Origin: CAYPUT01 sp046541715
Lineage (GTDB): Bacteria > Spirochaetota > Spirochaetia > DSM-27196 > PWMO01
DNA: 5,547 nucleotides
Direction of reading: 5' to 3'
NCBI GenBank assembly: GCA_046541715.1
Contig: JBKHCS010000163.1
Span: forward strand, 1 to 5,547
This document shows, one piece after another, positions 1-5,457 of this stretch; the stretch's first letter is position 1; every line of letters begins with the position of its first letter. The notes under the pieces were generated by a model. That model saw only the letters and a list, made by a program, of their open reading frames with translations. It had not been told where the DNA came from and did not search any database. Made by a program: the position numbers and the translations under genes.

Positions 1-1130
1 AGGGCCGCCGCCAGGGCCCCTACCGCGAAGGGGCCGACCATGCTCCCGGTATCCCCGAAGAGGCGCCATATACCCAGGAAGGGCCCCACGGCGCTTTCGG
101 GGGCGAAGTCGGTTCCAAAGGTCATTACGATGCCGCTACCGAATCCGTTGCCGATCCCGATGACCAACGCCGCAGCCAGGTAGCCCGAAAGCCCGGCGGT
201 TAGAGGCAAGGCGGCAACTCCCGCTGCCATCGTCCCCACGCAGATTGCCAAGGTCGGGCGGCGTCCTACGTGGTCCATCAACCATCCCGCAGGAATAAAG
301 AGAAAGAGCTCGACGGCAGCAGAAGCACTCATGACCGCGCCTATCGCCGAGACGCCCAAACCGAGATGCTCCCCCCAGAGAGGAAAGATTATCTGTCGAG
401 CCTGCCGGAGAAACATCAGGGTAAACACAACCAACGCTACTACCGAAAGATCCCGGCCCCGGTTTCGCAACAGCTCCCGCAAGGGCCCGCCACGTTGATC
501 TCCCCCAGCGGGAATCGCCGGCGGGGAAACCGGGGCTCGGCCGGTCGCTGTCGTCGAGTCTTGTCCCGTCGACACCAAGAAAAGGGTAGAAACGACCATC
601 AGGGCTCCCTGCAGGAGGAACACCGCGGGCATTCCAAGGGTTTCCGCCAGGACACCACCGACCACCGGCCCGAGCAAGAATCCGAGGCGAAGGGCTCCGC
701 CGACAAAGGCGAGTGACCGGCCCCGGGCAGCGGTGGGTACATTGTGGCGAACGAAGGTCATCATGCTCATCAGCATCGTCGAATGAGACAGCCCGATGAT
801 GGTTCTGAGTATTCCGATTACACCCAGGTTCGCCGAGGCCGCGATCCCGAAGGCAGCGATACCCGCTAAAGCCGAAGAGATAATAATGAGCCGCCGGTCG
901 CCGAATCGGTGGATCAGAAACCCGGCGGGAAGGTCCGCGAGAATGTTGCCGAGGCCGAGAAGGCTCACCATCACCCCCACCATGGTTAGCCCCGCCCCGA
1001 GCCCGGAGACGTACCCGGGAAAACCGGGGAAAGACGCCGACAAGCCCGTCGCTAGGAGGAACATCGGAACGTATACCGGCCCGATCAGCTGCCGCAGGGG
1101 TACCGGAGGCGGGGCGCTCGGATGACTCAC
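1..1130 (-). CDS. MFS transporter, drug:H+ antiporter-like, 3' partial
   Basis: The minus-strand frame is open from a GTG at 1130 to the left edge, giving 376 codons with no stop. It encodes an inner-membrane major facilitator superfamily permease. About eleven hydrophobic segments are visible, so only the last helix and tail appear to be missing (families are usually about 400 residues). Motif A lies after TM2 at residues 70-80 (GFLIHRFGDRR), and its second-half copy is at 282-292 (GWLMDHVGRRP). Residues 144-159 contain GxxxGPVVGG, resembling motif C of TM5, which is typical of proton-coupled antiporters. A polar, Pro/Gly-rich cytoplasmic loop spans about 188-227. The substrate cannot be read from the sequence; drug or metabolite efflux is an inference. 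GTG 1130 was chosen because it puts 15 residues before TM1 and there is no other in-frame start before Met23. No Shine-Dalgarno precedes it, and a -10-like TATACT ends 7 nt upstream. Confidence 0.9.
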   Translation of the reverse strand, partial: MSHPSAPPPVPLRQLIGPVYVPMFLLATGLSASFPGFPGYVSGLGAGLTMVGVMVSLLGLGNILADLPAGFLIHRFGDRRLIIISSALAGIAAFGIAASANLGVIGILRTIIGLSHSTMLMSMMTFVRHNVPTAARGRSLAFVGGALRLGFLLGPVVGGVLAETLGMPAVFLLQGALMVVSTLFLVSTGQDSTTATGRAPVSPPAIPAGGDQRGGPLRELLRNRGRDLSVVALVVFTLMFLRQARQIIFPLWGEHLGLGVSAIGAVMSASAAVELFLFIPAGWLMDHVGRRPTLAICVGTMAAGVAALPLTAGLSGYLAAALVIGIGNGFGSGIVMTFGTDFAPESAVGPFLGIWRLFGDTGSMVGPFAVGALAAA

Positions 1131-1137
1131 GCCGGTG

Positions 1138-1166
1138 AGTATACGCCGCTTGACGAAGCGCCGTAA
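1138..1166 (-). promoter_or_regulatory. Candidate promoter of the MFS gene
   Basis: On the minus strand, TTACGG (1166-1161) and TATACT (1143-1138) are separated by 17 bases, matching 4/6 and 5/6 of the sigma70 consensus. The predicted transcription start is around 1131, at or next to the GTG at 1130, so the mRNA would have essentially no leader. The -35 side lies inside the divergent tRNA promoter region. This is a prediction from sequence only. Confidence 0.45.
1143..1164. promoter_or_regulatory. Imperfect dyad between divergent promoters
   Basis: Arms ACGCCGCTT (1143-1151) and AAGCGCCGT (1156-1164) are inverted, 9 bp long with one mismatch, and separated by GACG. The dyad covers the tRNA -35 box and the spacer of the candidate MFS promoter. 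It could bind a symmetric regulator acting on both, but it could also be chance in GC-rich DNA. No regulator gene is visible in the window. Confidence 0.3.
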
Positions 1167-1178
1167 ATCATCTAATTT
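1150..1178 (+). promoter_or_regulatory. Promoter of tRNA-Glu
   Basis: A -35 TTGACG (1150-1155) is followed by an AT-rich -10 region, read either as TCTAAT (1171-1176, spacer 15) or TAATTT (1173-1178, spacer 17). The start would be near 1184, leaving a short 5' leader for RNase P to remove before the tRNA at 1191. The bases after the -10 (CTGCGCCG) are GC-rich, as in the discriminators of stable-RNA promoters under stringent control; that regulation is an inference. Confidence 0.6.
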
Positions 1179-1190
1179 CTGCGCCGTTAC

Positions 1191-1262
<72 letters not shown>

Positions 1263-1276
1263 CAGTTAATAGAGAG

Positions 1277-1302
1277 CCCGGCCCCGGAGGCCGGGTTTTT
1301 TT
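1277..1302 (+). terminator. Intrinsic terminator after tRNA-Glu
   Basis: A perfect 7-bp GC stem CCCGGCC (1277-1283) / GGCCGGG (1289-1295) with a 5-base loop is followed directly by seven T (1296-1302), then C and four more T. It begins 15 bases after the tRNA end and isolates the tRNA from the gene downstream. Confidence 0.93.
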
Positions 1303-1326
1303 CTTTTCGGTTAGAAATCGATAGCA

Positions 1327-1355
1327 TTGAAATTTCAACCTTCCGGCGGTACGCT
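1327..1355 (+). promoter_or_regulatory. Weak candidate promoter and palindrome before the barrel gene
   Basis: TTGAAA (1327-1332) and TACGCT (1350-1355) are 17 bases apart and lie about 40 bases before the coding start. The -35 matches well; the -10 is poor (3/6). The -35 is the left half of a perfect 12-bp palindrome, TTGAAATTTCAA (1327-1338). Because a terminator closes the tRNA unit upstream, the barrel gene needs a promoter somewhere in 1303-1385, and this is the best placed. Confidence 0.35.
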
Positions 1356-1395
1356 CTACGCCGTACAGATCCCAAAGAAATCAAAGGAGTATTGA

Positions 1396-2181
1396 ATGCG
1401 ACGTTTCACTCTCTTTGTGGTGGTGGCCCTCGTCTTTATGGCGATAGCGGGGCCCCTCTTCGGTCAATCCCTCAAAGGGATGTCCCTCAACGGTGCCACG
1501 GGCCTTTGGAGCATTCCTTCGGGGCGCATCGGCTGGGAGCGGACCGCGGACCTCGGCTTCGACCTCGGCTATCACTCGATTATCGACGACGGCGAAAACG
1601 CGCACATTCCCAAGGCGAGCGTCAGTCTGTTCAAGCTAGGCGAAATCTCCTTTGCCTACGACATTCAGCCGGGAGACGACAACGAGGACATAATCTTCGG
1701 GGGAAAGATTCAGCTGCCGATTCAGCAGCGGACGGCCGTGGCGGTGGGCTTCAATATCCAGTCGCTGCAATTCAACGGGGTGGACGAGAACGCCCAGCAG
1801 ATCTATCTTGCGGCGACGTATCCCGGTGAGTTTTTCAATATGCCGGCGGAGACGACGTTTGTGGTAGGGAAGAGCTTCGGAGACATCATTCCCGACGAGT
1901 GGATCGATTTCGGCATGGGTTTCGATCTTCTGTTATTGCCGGATGTCTTCCAGGGCTACGTCCACTGGATTAGCGATTTTTCCAACTTCAGTTATAGCTG
2001 GGATGCCTTCGGTGCCGACGCCGCCCAACGCGGTGTCTTCAATACCGGCATCCGAATCGACATTGCCGCGAATCCTGCCCTTTCAAGATATAAGTTCGTC
2101 ATCGACGTTCTCGCGACCGATCTCCTCGACGAGGCCCGGAGCCTCGGGCTGGGGCTGGCCTTCGGAGCACCGATTCTGTAA
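1396..2181 (+). CDS. Secreted beta-barrel outer-membrane protein candidate
   Basis: A 261-residue protein with a clear signal peptide: basic MRR, a hydrophobic core at residues 4-18, and likely cleavage after G23 (PLFG/QS). The mature part starts with LNGATGLWSIPSGRIGW (31-47), resembling the GATGL-x-x-P opening seen in YjbH-like and related Gram-negative outer-membrane proteins. The rest alternates short amphipathic, aromatic and Gly-rich strands with Asp/Asn turns, and ends in GLGLAFGAPIL, strand-like but without a terminal aromatic residue. No cysteine is present, so it is not a lipoprotein. The start is secure: GGAG (1386-1389) lies 6 bases before the ATG. It sits between two intrinsic terminators and is probably monocistronic. 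The function is not recognised: outer-membrane location is inferred from the signal peptide and strand pattern, and a soluble periplasmic beta protein is the alternative. Confidence 0.88.
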   Translation: MRRFTLFVVVALVFMAIAGPLFGQSLKGMSLNGATGLWSIPSGRIGWERTADLGFDLGYHSIIDDGENAHIPKASVSLFKLGEISFAYDIQPGDDNEDIIFGGKIQLPIQQRTAVAVGFNIQSLQFNGVDENAQQIYLAATYPGEFFNMPAETTFVVGKSFGDIIPDEWIDFGMGFDLLLLPDVFQGYVHWISDFSNFSYSWDAFGADAAQRGVFNTGIRIDIAANPALSRYKFVIDVLATDLLDEARSLGLGLAFGAPIL

Positions 2182-2231
2182 AGCCGAAGGGCACACTGTT
2201 CCGACGGGCATGTCCCGACCATACCCGGCAC

Positions 2232-2274
2232 GGCCGCCGACGCTCCTTACGGGGCTTCGGCGGCCTTTTTCTTT
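2232..2274 (+). terminator. Intrinsic terminator after the barrel gene
   Basis: Outer stem GGCCGCCGA (2232-2240) pairs with TCGGCGGCC (2257-2265). After one mismatch, an inner stem GCTCC (2242-2246) / GGGGC (2251-2255) closes a TTAC loop. The structure is followed by TTTTTCTTT (2266-2274). It lies 50 bases after the stop codon, just before the promoter of the next gene. Confidence 0.92.
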
Positions 2275-2282
2275 GCTCTCGG

Positions 2283-2311
2283 TTGAGCGCGTCTCCGGCT
2301 TCAACTATAGT
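2283..2311 (+). promoter_or_regulatory. Promoter of the UPRTase-like gene
   Basis: TTGAGC (2283-2288) and TATAGT (2306-2311) are separated by 17 bases, matching 4/6 and 5/6 of the sigma70 consensus. The expected start is at about 2318, one base from the ATG at 2319, so the transcript would be leaderless or nearly so. The box follows immediately after a terminator, which supports a fresh initiation here. Confidence 0.6.
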
Positions 2312-2318
2312 GTGAGCC

Positions 2319-3407
2319 ATGGACCAAACCAGCAACTACGTGATCTTGCACGCCTCCGACTTGGACGGCTACCTCTCGGAGTCCGACCGCGCTCACCTCG
2401 AGGCGATGGACGATCTCTACAACAAGGCCCTCGAAGCGATGAAGGTCCTCGATAGTTCCCAGAACGAGGCCCGCCTGATAAAGGAAAAACAGGACCTGAT
2501 CAACCTTTACAACGAGATGGGCGACCGCATGCAAGCCGTCACCAAGGGGGAAGCGGGTATCCGGGTTTACTCCTTCGAGACCCCTCGGGAGGTCCACGGC
2601 GAGGCATCCAGGCTTATCGCCAAGCTCCGGGATGTCCGGACGGGACACCAGGAGTTTATCTATTACATTCAGCGGGCCTACGAGCTTCTCTTTAACCTGG
2701 CCTTTGCGGGACCTGAAAAGACACAGAAGAACCACCTTATCGTCAAGACGCCGGTCGATACGCCGGTGCAGAATTACGCCGTTCACAAGATCCCCGATAT
2801 CGATAAGGAGCTCGAGAACACGGTCATGTGCGTCATGCTCCGGGGGGCGTTGTTACCTTCCATGATTATGTCGAAGGAGATCCAGGAGTACAGCTCTACG
2901 GGGTATGTCACTCCGTTCGCCCTCTTCAACATAAAGCGGGACGATTCGAAGAAAGAGCAGAACATGGAGTACATCCTCGACTTAAAACGCAGCTACTTTC
3001 AGCTCGAAAACCTCGACGGTAAGGACCTTATCTTCGCCGATCCGATGAACGCCACCGGTGGAAGTCTGGTAACCATCATGCAGTACCTCGCAAAGCAAGG
3101 TGTTAAGCCGAGGTCGATACGCTTTTTTAACGTTATCTCGGCGCTCAAAGGTACTCTGCGGATCGTCCGGGCCCTGGAGAACGCCAGCGTCTACACCCTC
3201 TGGATGGACCCGGCGCTCAACGACGCTGCGTACATTCTGCCGGGTCTCGGAGACGCCGGGGATCGTCTCAACGGGCGGGATCTTGAAGACCATCTCCGGG
3301 ACATGATCCAGTTGGTCGCAGACTATGGTTCCACCATCGCCAATCTTTACCGGTCCCAACTTCGGGAAATCGAGGCAACAGTTCTTGGAAGACGGTCCAA
3401 GAGTTAA
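2319..3407 (+). CDS. Uracil phosphoribosyltransferase family protein with N-terminal extension
   Basis: A 362-residue cytoplasmic protein whose C-terminal part (about 135-345) matches the UPRTase fold (Upp: uracil + PRPP to UMP + PPi, pyrimidine salvage). The PRPP-binding loop is DPMNATGGS (241-249; E. coli Upp has DPMLATGGS). The uracil-binding end is YILPGLGDAGDR (305-316), nearly identical to Upp. The preceding loop is LRGALLP (174-180) where Upp has LRAGLGM. Residues 1 to about 135 have no counterpart in the roughly 208-residue E. coli enzyme; they look helical and charged. The ATG at 2319 is preceded by a TGA three bases upstream of the adjoining GCC codon, so the frame cannot start earlier; there is no Shine-Dalgarno. 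Met30 (2406) is an alternative start with GAGG close by. It probably heads an operon with the TPR lipoprotein. Enzyme activity is likely but not certain given the altered loop. Confidence 0.85.
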   Translation: MDQTSNYVILHASDLDGYLSESDRAHLEAMDDLYNKALEAMKVLDSSQNEARLIKEKQDLINLYNEMGDRMQAVTKGEAGIRVYSFETPREVHGEASRLIAKLRDVRTGHQEFIYYIQRAYELLFNLAFAGPEKTQKNHLIVKTPVDTPVQNYAVHKIPDIDKELENTVMCVMLRGALLPSMIMSKEIQEYSSTGYVTPFALFNIKRDDSKKEQNMEYILDLKRSYFQLENLDGKDLIFADPMNATGGSLVTIMQYLAKQGVKPRSIRFFNVISALKGTLRIVRALENASVYTLWMDPALNDAAYILPGLGDAGDRLNGRDLEDHLRDMIQLVADYGSTIANLYRSQLREIEATVLGRRSKS

Positions 3408-4410
3408 CCGCGTCCTCTCTGCGGCGCTCGGATTCTTGCTTCTCTTGACCATGGGGTGCACCCGGTACGTCCGGATCGACGACCTCGCGGAGGAGTACTA
3501 CAATCTCGGCAACGCGTTCTACGACCTCGAAGAATACGAGGAAGCGGAGCGCTACTATCTAAGAGCCCTGGAACTGGACCCCGAGCTCGAGCGCGCCGGG
3601 TTCAACCTCGCACGTGCCCTCGCGGAACAGGAGCGGTACGCCGAGTCCCTGACGCTTCTGCAAGAGCTTCTCCTCTCCGATCCCGATAATCTGCGGATTC
3701 TACAAGGCGTCGCCTATGTCGAGTATCGCCGGGGAGACATCGATGCCGCCATCAGCGGATACGAACAAGTCCTCGACGCGTCTCCCTTCGGCCGGGACGC
3801 CCTGTATAACCTGGGGGTGCTGCTCCTCGAAGACGGATCCGAGCCGGAGGCCCGGGGTTACCTTGCCCGGGCCTACGATGTTTCCCCGGACGACCCGGAT
3901 GTGCTCTACGCTTACGCGGAGGCCCTCTTCCGGACCGGCCGAAGCGAGGCGGGGCTTTCGGTCCTCGACGATCTCCGGGAGATCCGGGACCTGCCGGAGG
4001 TGTACCTCCGGAACGCGGCGGGTCGTTACGCCGAAGCGGAATTTTATTCGGACGCTCTGGTCCTCTACGACCGGCTCCTGGAAGACTCACCTGACGATCC
4101 GGAGGCGCTCTTTGCGAAGGCGCGGATACTCCTAACCGCCGCGGAAGAGGGAGACGCGGGCATCGCCGCCCTAGAGAGCGCGCTGGAGGCGGGGTTCGCC
4201 GACGCCGACGCGGCAGAGCTTCTCTTAGCGGAGCCGGCTCTCATCCGGGCCGACGAGGTTCGGGAGTTGTTTACGGAGTACGGGGTGGAGCCGGCAGCCG
4301 ACCCCGGTGGGGCGGATCCCGGTGGGACGGGTCCCACCGGGACGGATTCTGCCGGGGTGTCGCCGAGCGCCGTACCCCCGGCTTCGGAAAGCTCGGATTC
4401 CGGGAGCTAG
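3385..4410 (+). CDS. TPR-repeat lipoprotein
   Basis: A 341-residue protein read from TTG 3385. This start has GAGG (3372-3375) 9 bases upstream and gives a compact lipoprotein signal: Arg at residues 6 and 9, a hydrophobic run LSAALGFLLLL, then TMGC with Cys25 as the likely lipidated residue (a relaxed lipobox, common in spirochaetes). About seven tetratricopeptide units of roughly 34 residues follow (about 39-275), several with the canonical pattern, for example YYNLGNAFYDLEEYEEAERYY and ALYNLGVLLLEDGSEPEARGYL. Such arrays bind peptides or assemble envelope complexes; the partner is unknown. A disordered Pro/Gly/Ser/Asp tail (about 304-341) ends it. The gene overlaps the UPRTase-like gene by 23 bp, so translation may be coupled. 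ATG 3325 is an alternative in-frame start but would give an unusual 44-residue presequence without a ribosome binding site. Confidence 0.85.
   Translation: MEDGPRVNRVLSAALGFLLLLTMGCTRYVRIDDLAEEYYNLGNAFYDLEEYEEAERYYLRALELDPELERAGFNLARALAEQERYAESLTLLQELLLSDPDNLRILQGVAYVEYRRGDIDAAISGYEQVLDASPFGRDALYNLGVLLLEDGSEPEARGYLARAYDVSPDDPDVLYAYAEALFRTGRSEAGLSVLDDLREIRDLPEVYLRNAAGRYAEAEFYSDALVLYDRLLEDSPDDPEALFAKARILLTAAEEGDAGIAALESALEAGFADADAAELLLAEPALIRADEVRELFTEYGVEPAADPGGADPGGTGPTGTDSAGVSPSAVPPASESSDSGS
4303..4347. repeat. Three 15-bp tandem units in the lipoprotein tail
   Basis: CCCGGTGGGGCGGAT (4303-4317) and CCCGGTGGGACGGGT (4318-4332) differ at two positions. CCCACCGGGACGGAT (4333-4347) is a more diverged third copy. 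They encode the pentapeptides PGGAD, PGGTG and PTGTD, in frame. An inverted repeat with 11-bp arms (4318-4328 and 4331-4341) spans units two and three. Copy number could vary between strains by slippage without shifting the frame. Confidence 0.7.
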
Positions 4411-5033
4411 GAGACCGTTTCGGAGAGGGTCGAGAAGACCTCGTCGGGCGACGGTCTTGCGTCGATCTCGACGAGTTTGCCTTTCTTTTCGTAGTAGTCG
4501 ATAAGGGGCGCCGTCTGATCGCGATAGACCGAAAGCCGGTTCTTGATCGCAGCCTCCTTGTCGTCGTCCCTTTGTATAAGCTCTTCGCCGGTTACGTCGT
4601 CCTTCCCGGCAACCTTCGGCGGGTTGAACTCGACGTGGTAGGTTCGCCCCGAAGGCTTATGGACCCGGCGTCCCGACAGCCGCTTTACGATCTCTTCGTC
4701 GTTCAGGCTAAAGAGAATAGCTTTCTCGATGGTCGCAAACTCGTCGAGAGCTTCGGCCTGGGGTATGGTCCGGGGAAACCCATCGAGGATGAAGCCCTCC
4801 TTGGTATCGTCCTGGGCGAGGCGATCTTTGACCAGCTCGATGGTAAGCTCATCGGGGACCAACTCTCCGGAGTCGAGGATCGACTTCACCTTCTTACCCA
4901 ACTCGGTCTGATTGTTGATATTCGCACGGAAAATATCGCCGGTGGAGATATGGGGGATTCCCTTCTCCTCCGCCAAGCGAGAGGCCATGGTGCCCTTTCC
5001 GGCACCTGGGGGACCCAGGAATACAAGGTTCAT
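4407..5033 (-). CDS. adk: Adenylate kinase
   Basis: A 208-residue cytoplasmic enzyme, AMP + ATP to 2 ADP, essential for adenine nucleotide balance. Family motifs are all present: P-loop GPPGAGKGT (7-15), AMP-site STGDIFR (30-36), GFPRT (85-89), and a long LID from about 122 to 159 with RRVHKPSGR. The LID carries H125, S128, D145 and T148, equivalent to the E. coli hydrogen-bond tetrad, rather than the zinc-binding cysteines of many Gram-positive enzymes; the protein has no cysteine. The catalytic arginines R122, R155 and R166 are conserved. Length fits the family (about 210-220). The ATG has AAGGA at 5045-5041, 7 bases upstream. It is not in the ribosomal-protein context where adk often lies; here it is alone, convergent with the TPR gene and sharing its stop region. 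Confidence 0.98.
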   Translation of the reverse strand: MNLVFLGPPGAGKGTMASRLAEEKGIPHISTGDIFRANINNQTELGKKVKSILDSGELVPDELTIELVKDRLAQDDTKEGFILDGFPRTIPQAEALDEFATIEKAILFSLNDEEIVKRLSGRRVHKPSGRTYHVEFNPPKVAGKDDVTGEELIQRDDDKEAAIKNRLSVYRDQTAPLIDYYEKKGKLVEIDARPSPDEVFSTLSETVS

Positions 5034-5066
5034 AACACATCCTTTTCTAGTGATAGGTAGGGTAGT

Positions 5067-5095
5067 AGTTTAGAAGTGTGTTGACCCTTCGTCAA
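5067..5095 (-). promoter_or_regulatory. Promoter of adk
   Basis: On the minus strand, TTGACG (5095-5090) and TAAACT (5072-5067) are 17 bases apart, a 5/6 match in the -35 and 4/6 in the -10. Transcription would begin near 5060, giving a leader of about 27 bases that includes the AAGGA ribosome binding site. The -35 is one half of the 5080-5096 dyad. Confidence 0.6.
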
Positions 5096-5096
5096 C
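5080..5096. promoter_or_regulatory. 17-bp perfect dyad, possible operator
   Basis: GTTGAC (5080-5085) and GTCAAC (5091-5096) are exact inverted copies around CCTTC, located between divergent adk and the coiled-coil gene. It overlaps the adk -35 and ends just before the coiled-coil gene's ribosome binding site. A symmetric repressor site is plausible. Alternatively it is a consequence of the -35 TTGAC sequence and chance. Confidence 0.4.
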
Positions 5097-5109
5097 GAAA
5101 GGAGTGACT

Positions 5110-5457
5110 ATGGAATTATGGGATCGGCTAGGGAACGCCCTCGACAAGGGATTTCAGAGCTCCAAGGACCTTTTCGAGAAAGCCGGGGACCGCGCCCGGG
5201 ATCTCGGGGAGCGAGGGGTTGTTCGTTTCGAGATCATGCAACTCGAATCCCAGGTGGAAAAACTCATCGGGAAGCTCGGGGCCCGGGCCTACGAGCTGTT
5301 TATCAAAGAGGGCAAGGCCAGCGTTACCAAATCGAGCGCCGGAGTCAAGGATCTCCTGGAGCAGATCGCCGGGCTCGAGGCTCGGATTACGGAGAAGGAA
5401 AGTGCCCTCGCGAAGATGAAAGCCTCGGGAGAGCCCTCCGGGGACGAAAAAGCGTAA
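5110..5457 (+). CDS. Small conserved-type coiled-coil protein, function unknown
   Basis: A 115-residue soluble protein from ATG 5110, with AAAGGAG (5098-5104) 5 bases upstream; the GTG at 5104 is in frame but lies on that ribosome binding site, so it is not the likely start. The N-terminus MELWDRLGNALDKGFQSSKDLFEKAGDRARDLGERG (in two amphipathic stretches) is helical and resembles small proteins of unknown function in several Gram-negative phyla; this is from memory of the general pattern, not a search. Residues 37-58 and 84-105 show heptad-like spacing (FEIMQLESQVEKLIGKLG, LLEQIAGLEARITEKESAL), suggesting a coiled coil. No signal peptide, membrane helix or cysteine is seen. The tail GEPSGDEKA is charged. 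It is divergent from adk across a shared dyad; no partner is indicated. Confidence 0.85.
   Translation: MELWDRLGNALDKGFQSSKDLFEKAGDRARDLGERGVVRFEIMQLESQVEKLIGKLGARAYELFIKEGKASVTKSSAGVKDLLEQIAGLEARITEKESALAKMKASGEPSGDEKA

Noticed and set aside
270..1125. Plus-strand open frames at 270-716 and 796-1125
   Set aside because: Their products are Arg/Pro/Gly-rich and non-globular, and they lie antisense to a minus-strand frame with MFS motifs and continuous membrane helices.
2301..2786. Minus-strand open frame of 161 codons
   Set aside because: It lies opposite the N-terminal part of the UPRTase-like gene, covers that gene's promoter, and shows no recognisable family motifs.
3325..3384. ATG 3325 as the start of the TPR lipoprotein
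   Set aside because: No ribosome binding site is present, and it would place a 44-residue presequence before the lipid cysteine; TTG 3385 fits better, though it is not proven.
4318..4341. Inverted repeat as an intrinsic terminator of the TPR gene
   Set aside because: It is inside the coding region, about 70 bases before the stop, and no T run follows on either strand.
4572..5060. Plus-strand open frame of 162 codons
   Set aside because: It is antisense to adk, whose motifs are unambiguous; the length reflects codon bias of adk.
5081..5109. TTGACC (5081-5086) as a plus-strand -35 for the coiled-coil gene
   Set aside because: The matching -10 position (5104-5109) falls on the ribosome binding site region, so transcription would start inside the coding sequence.
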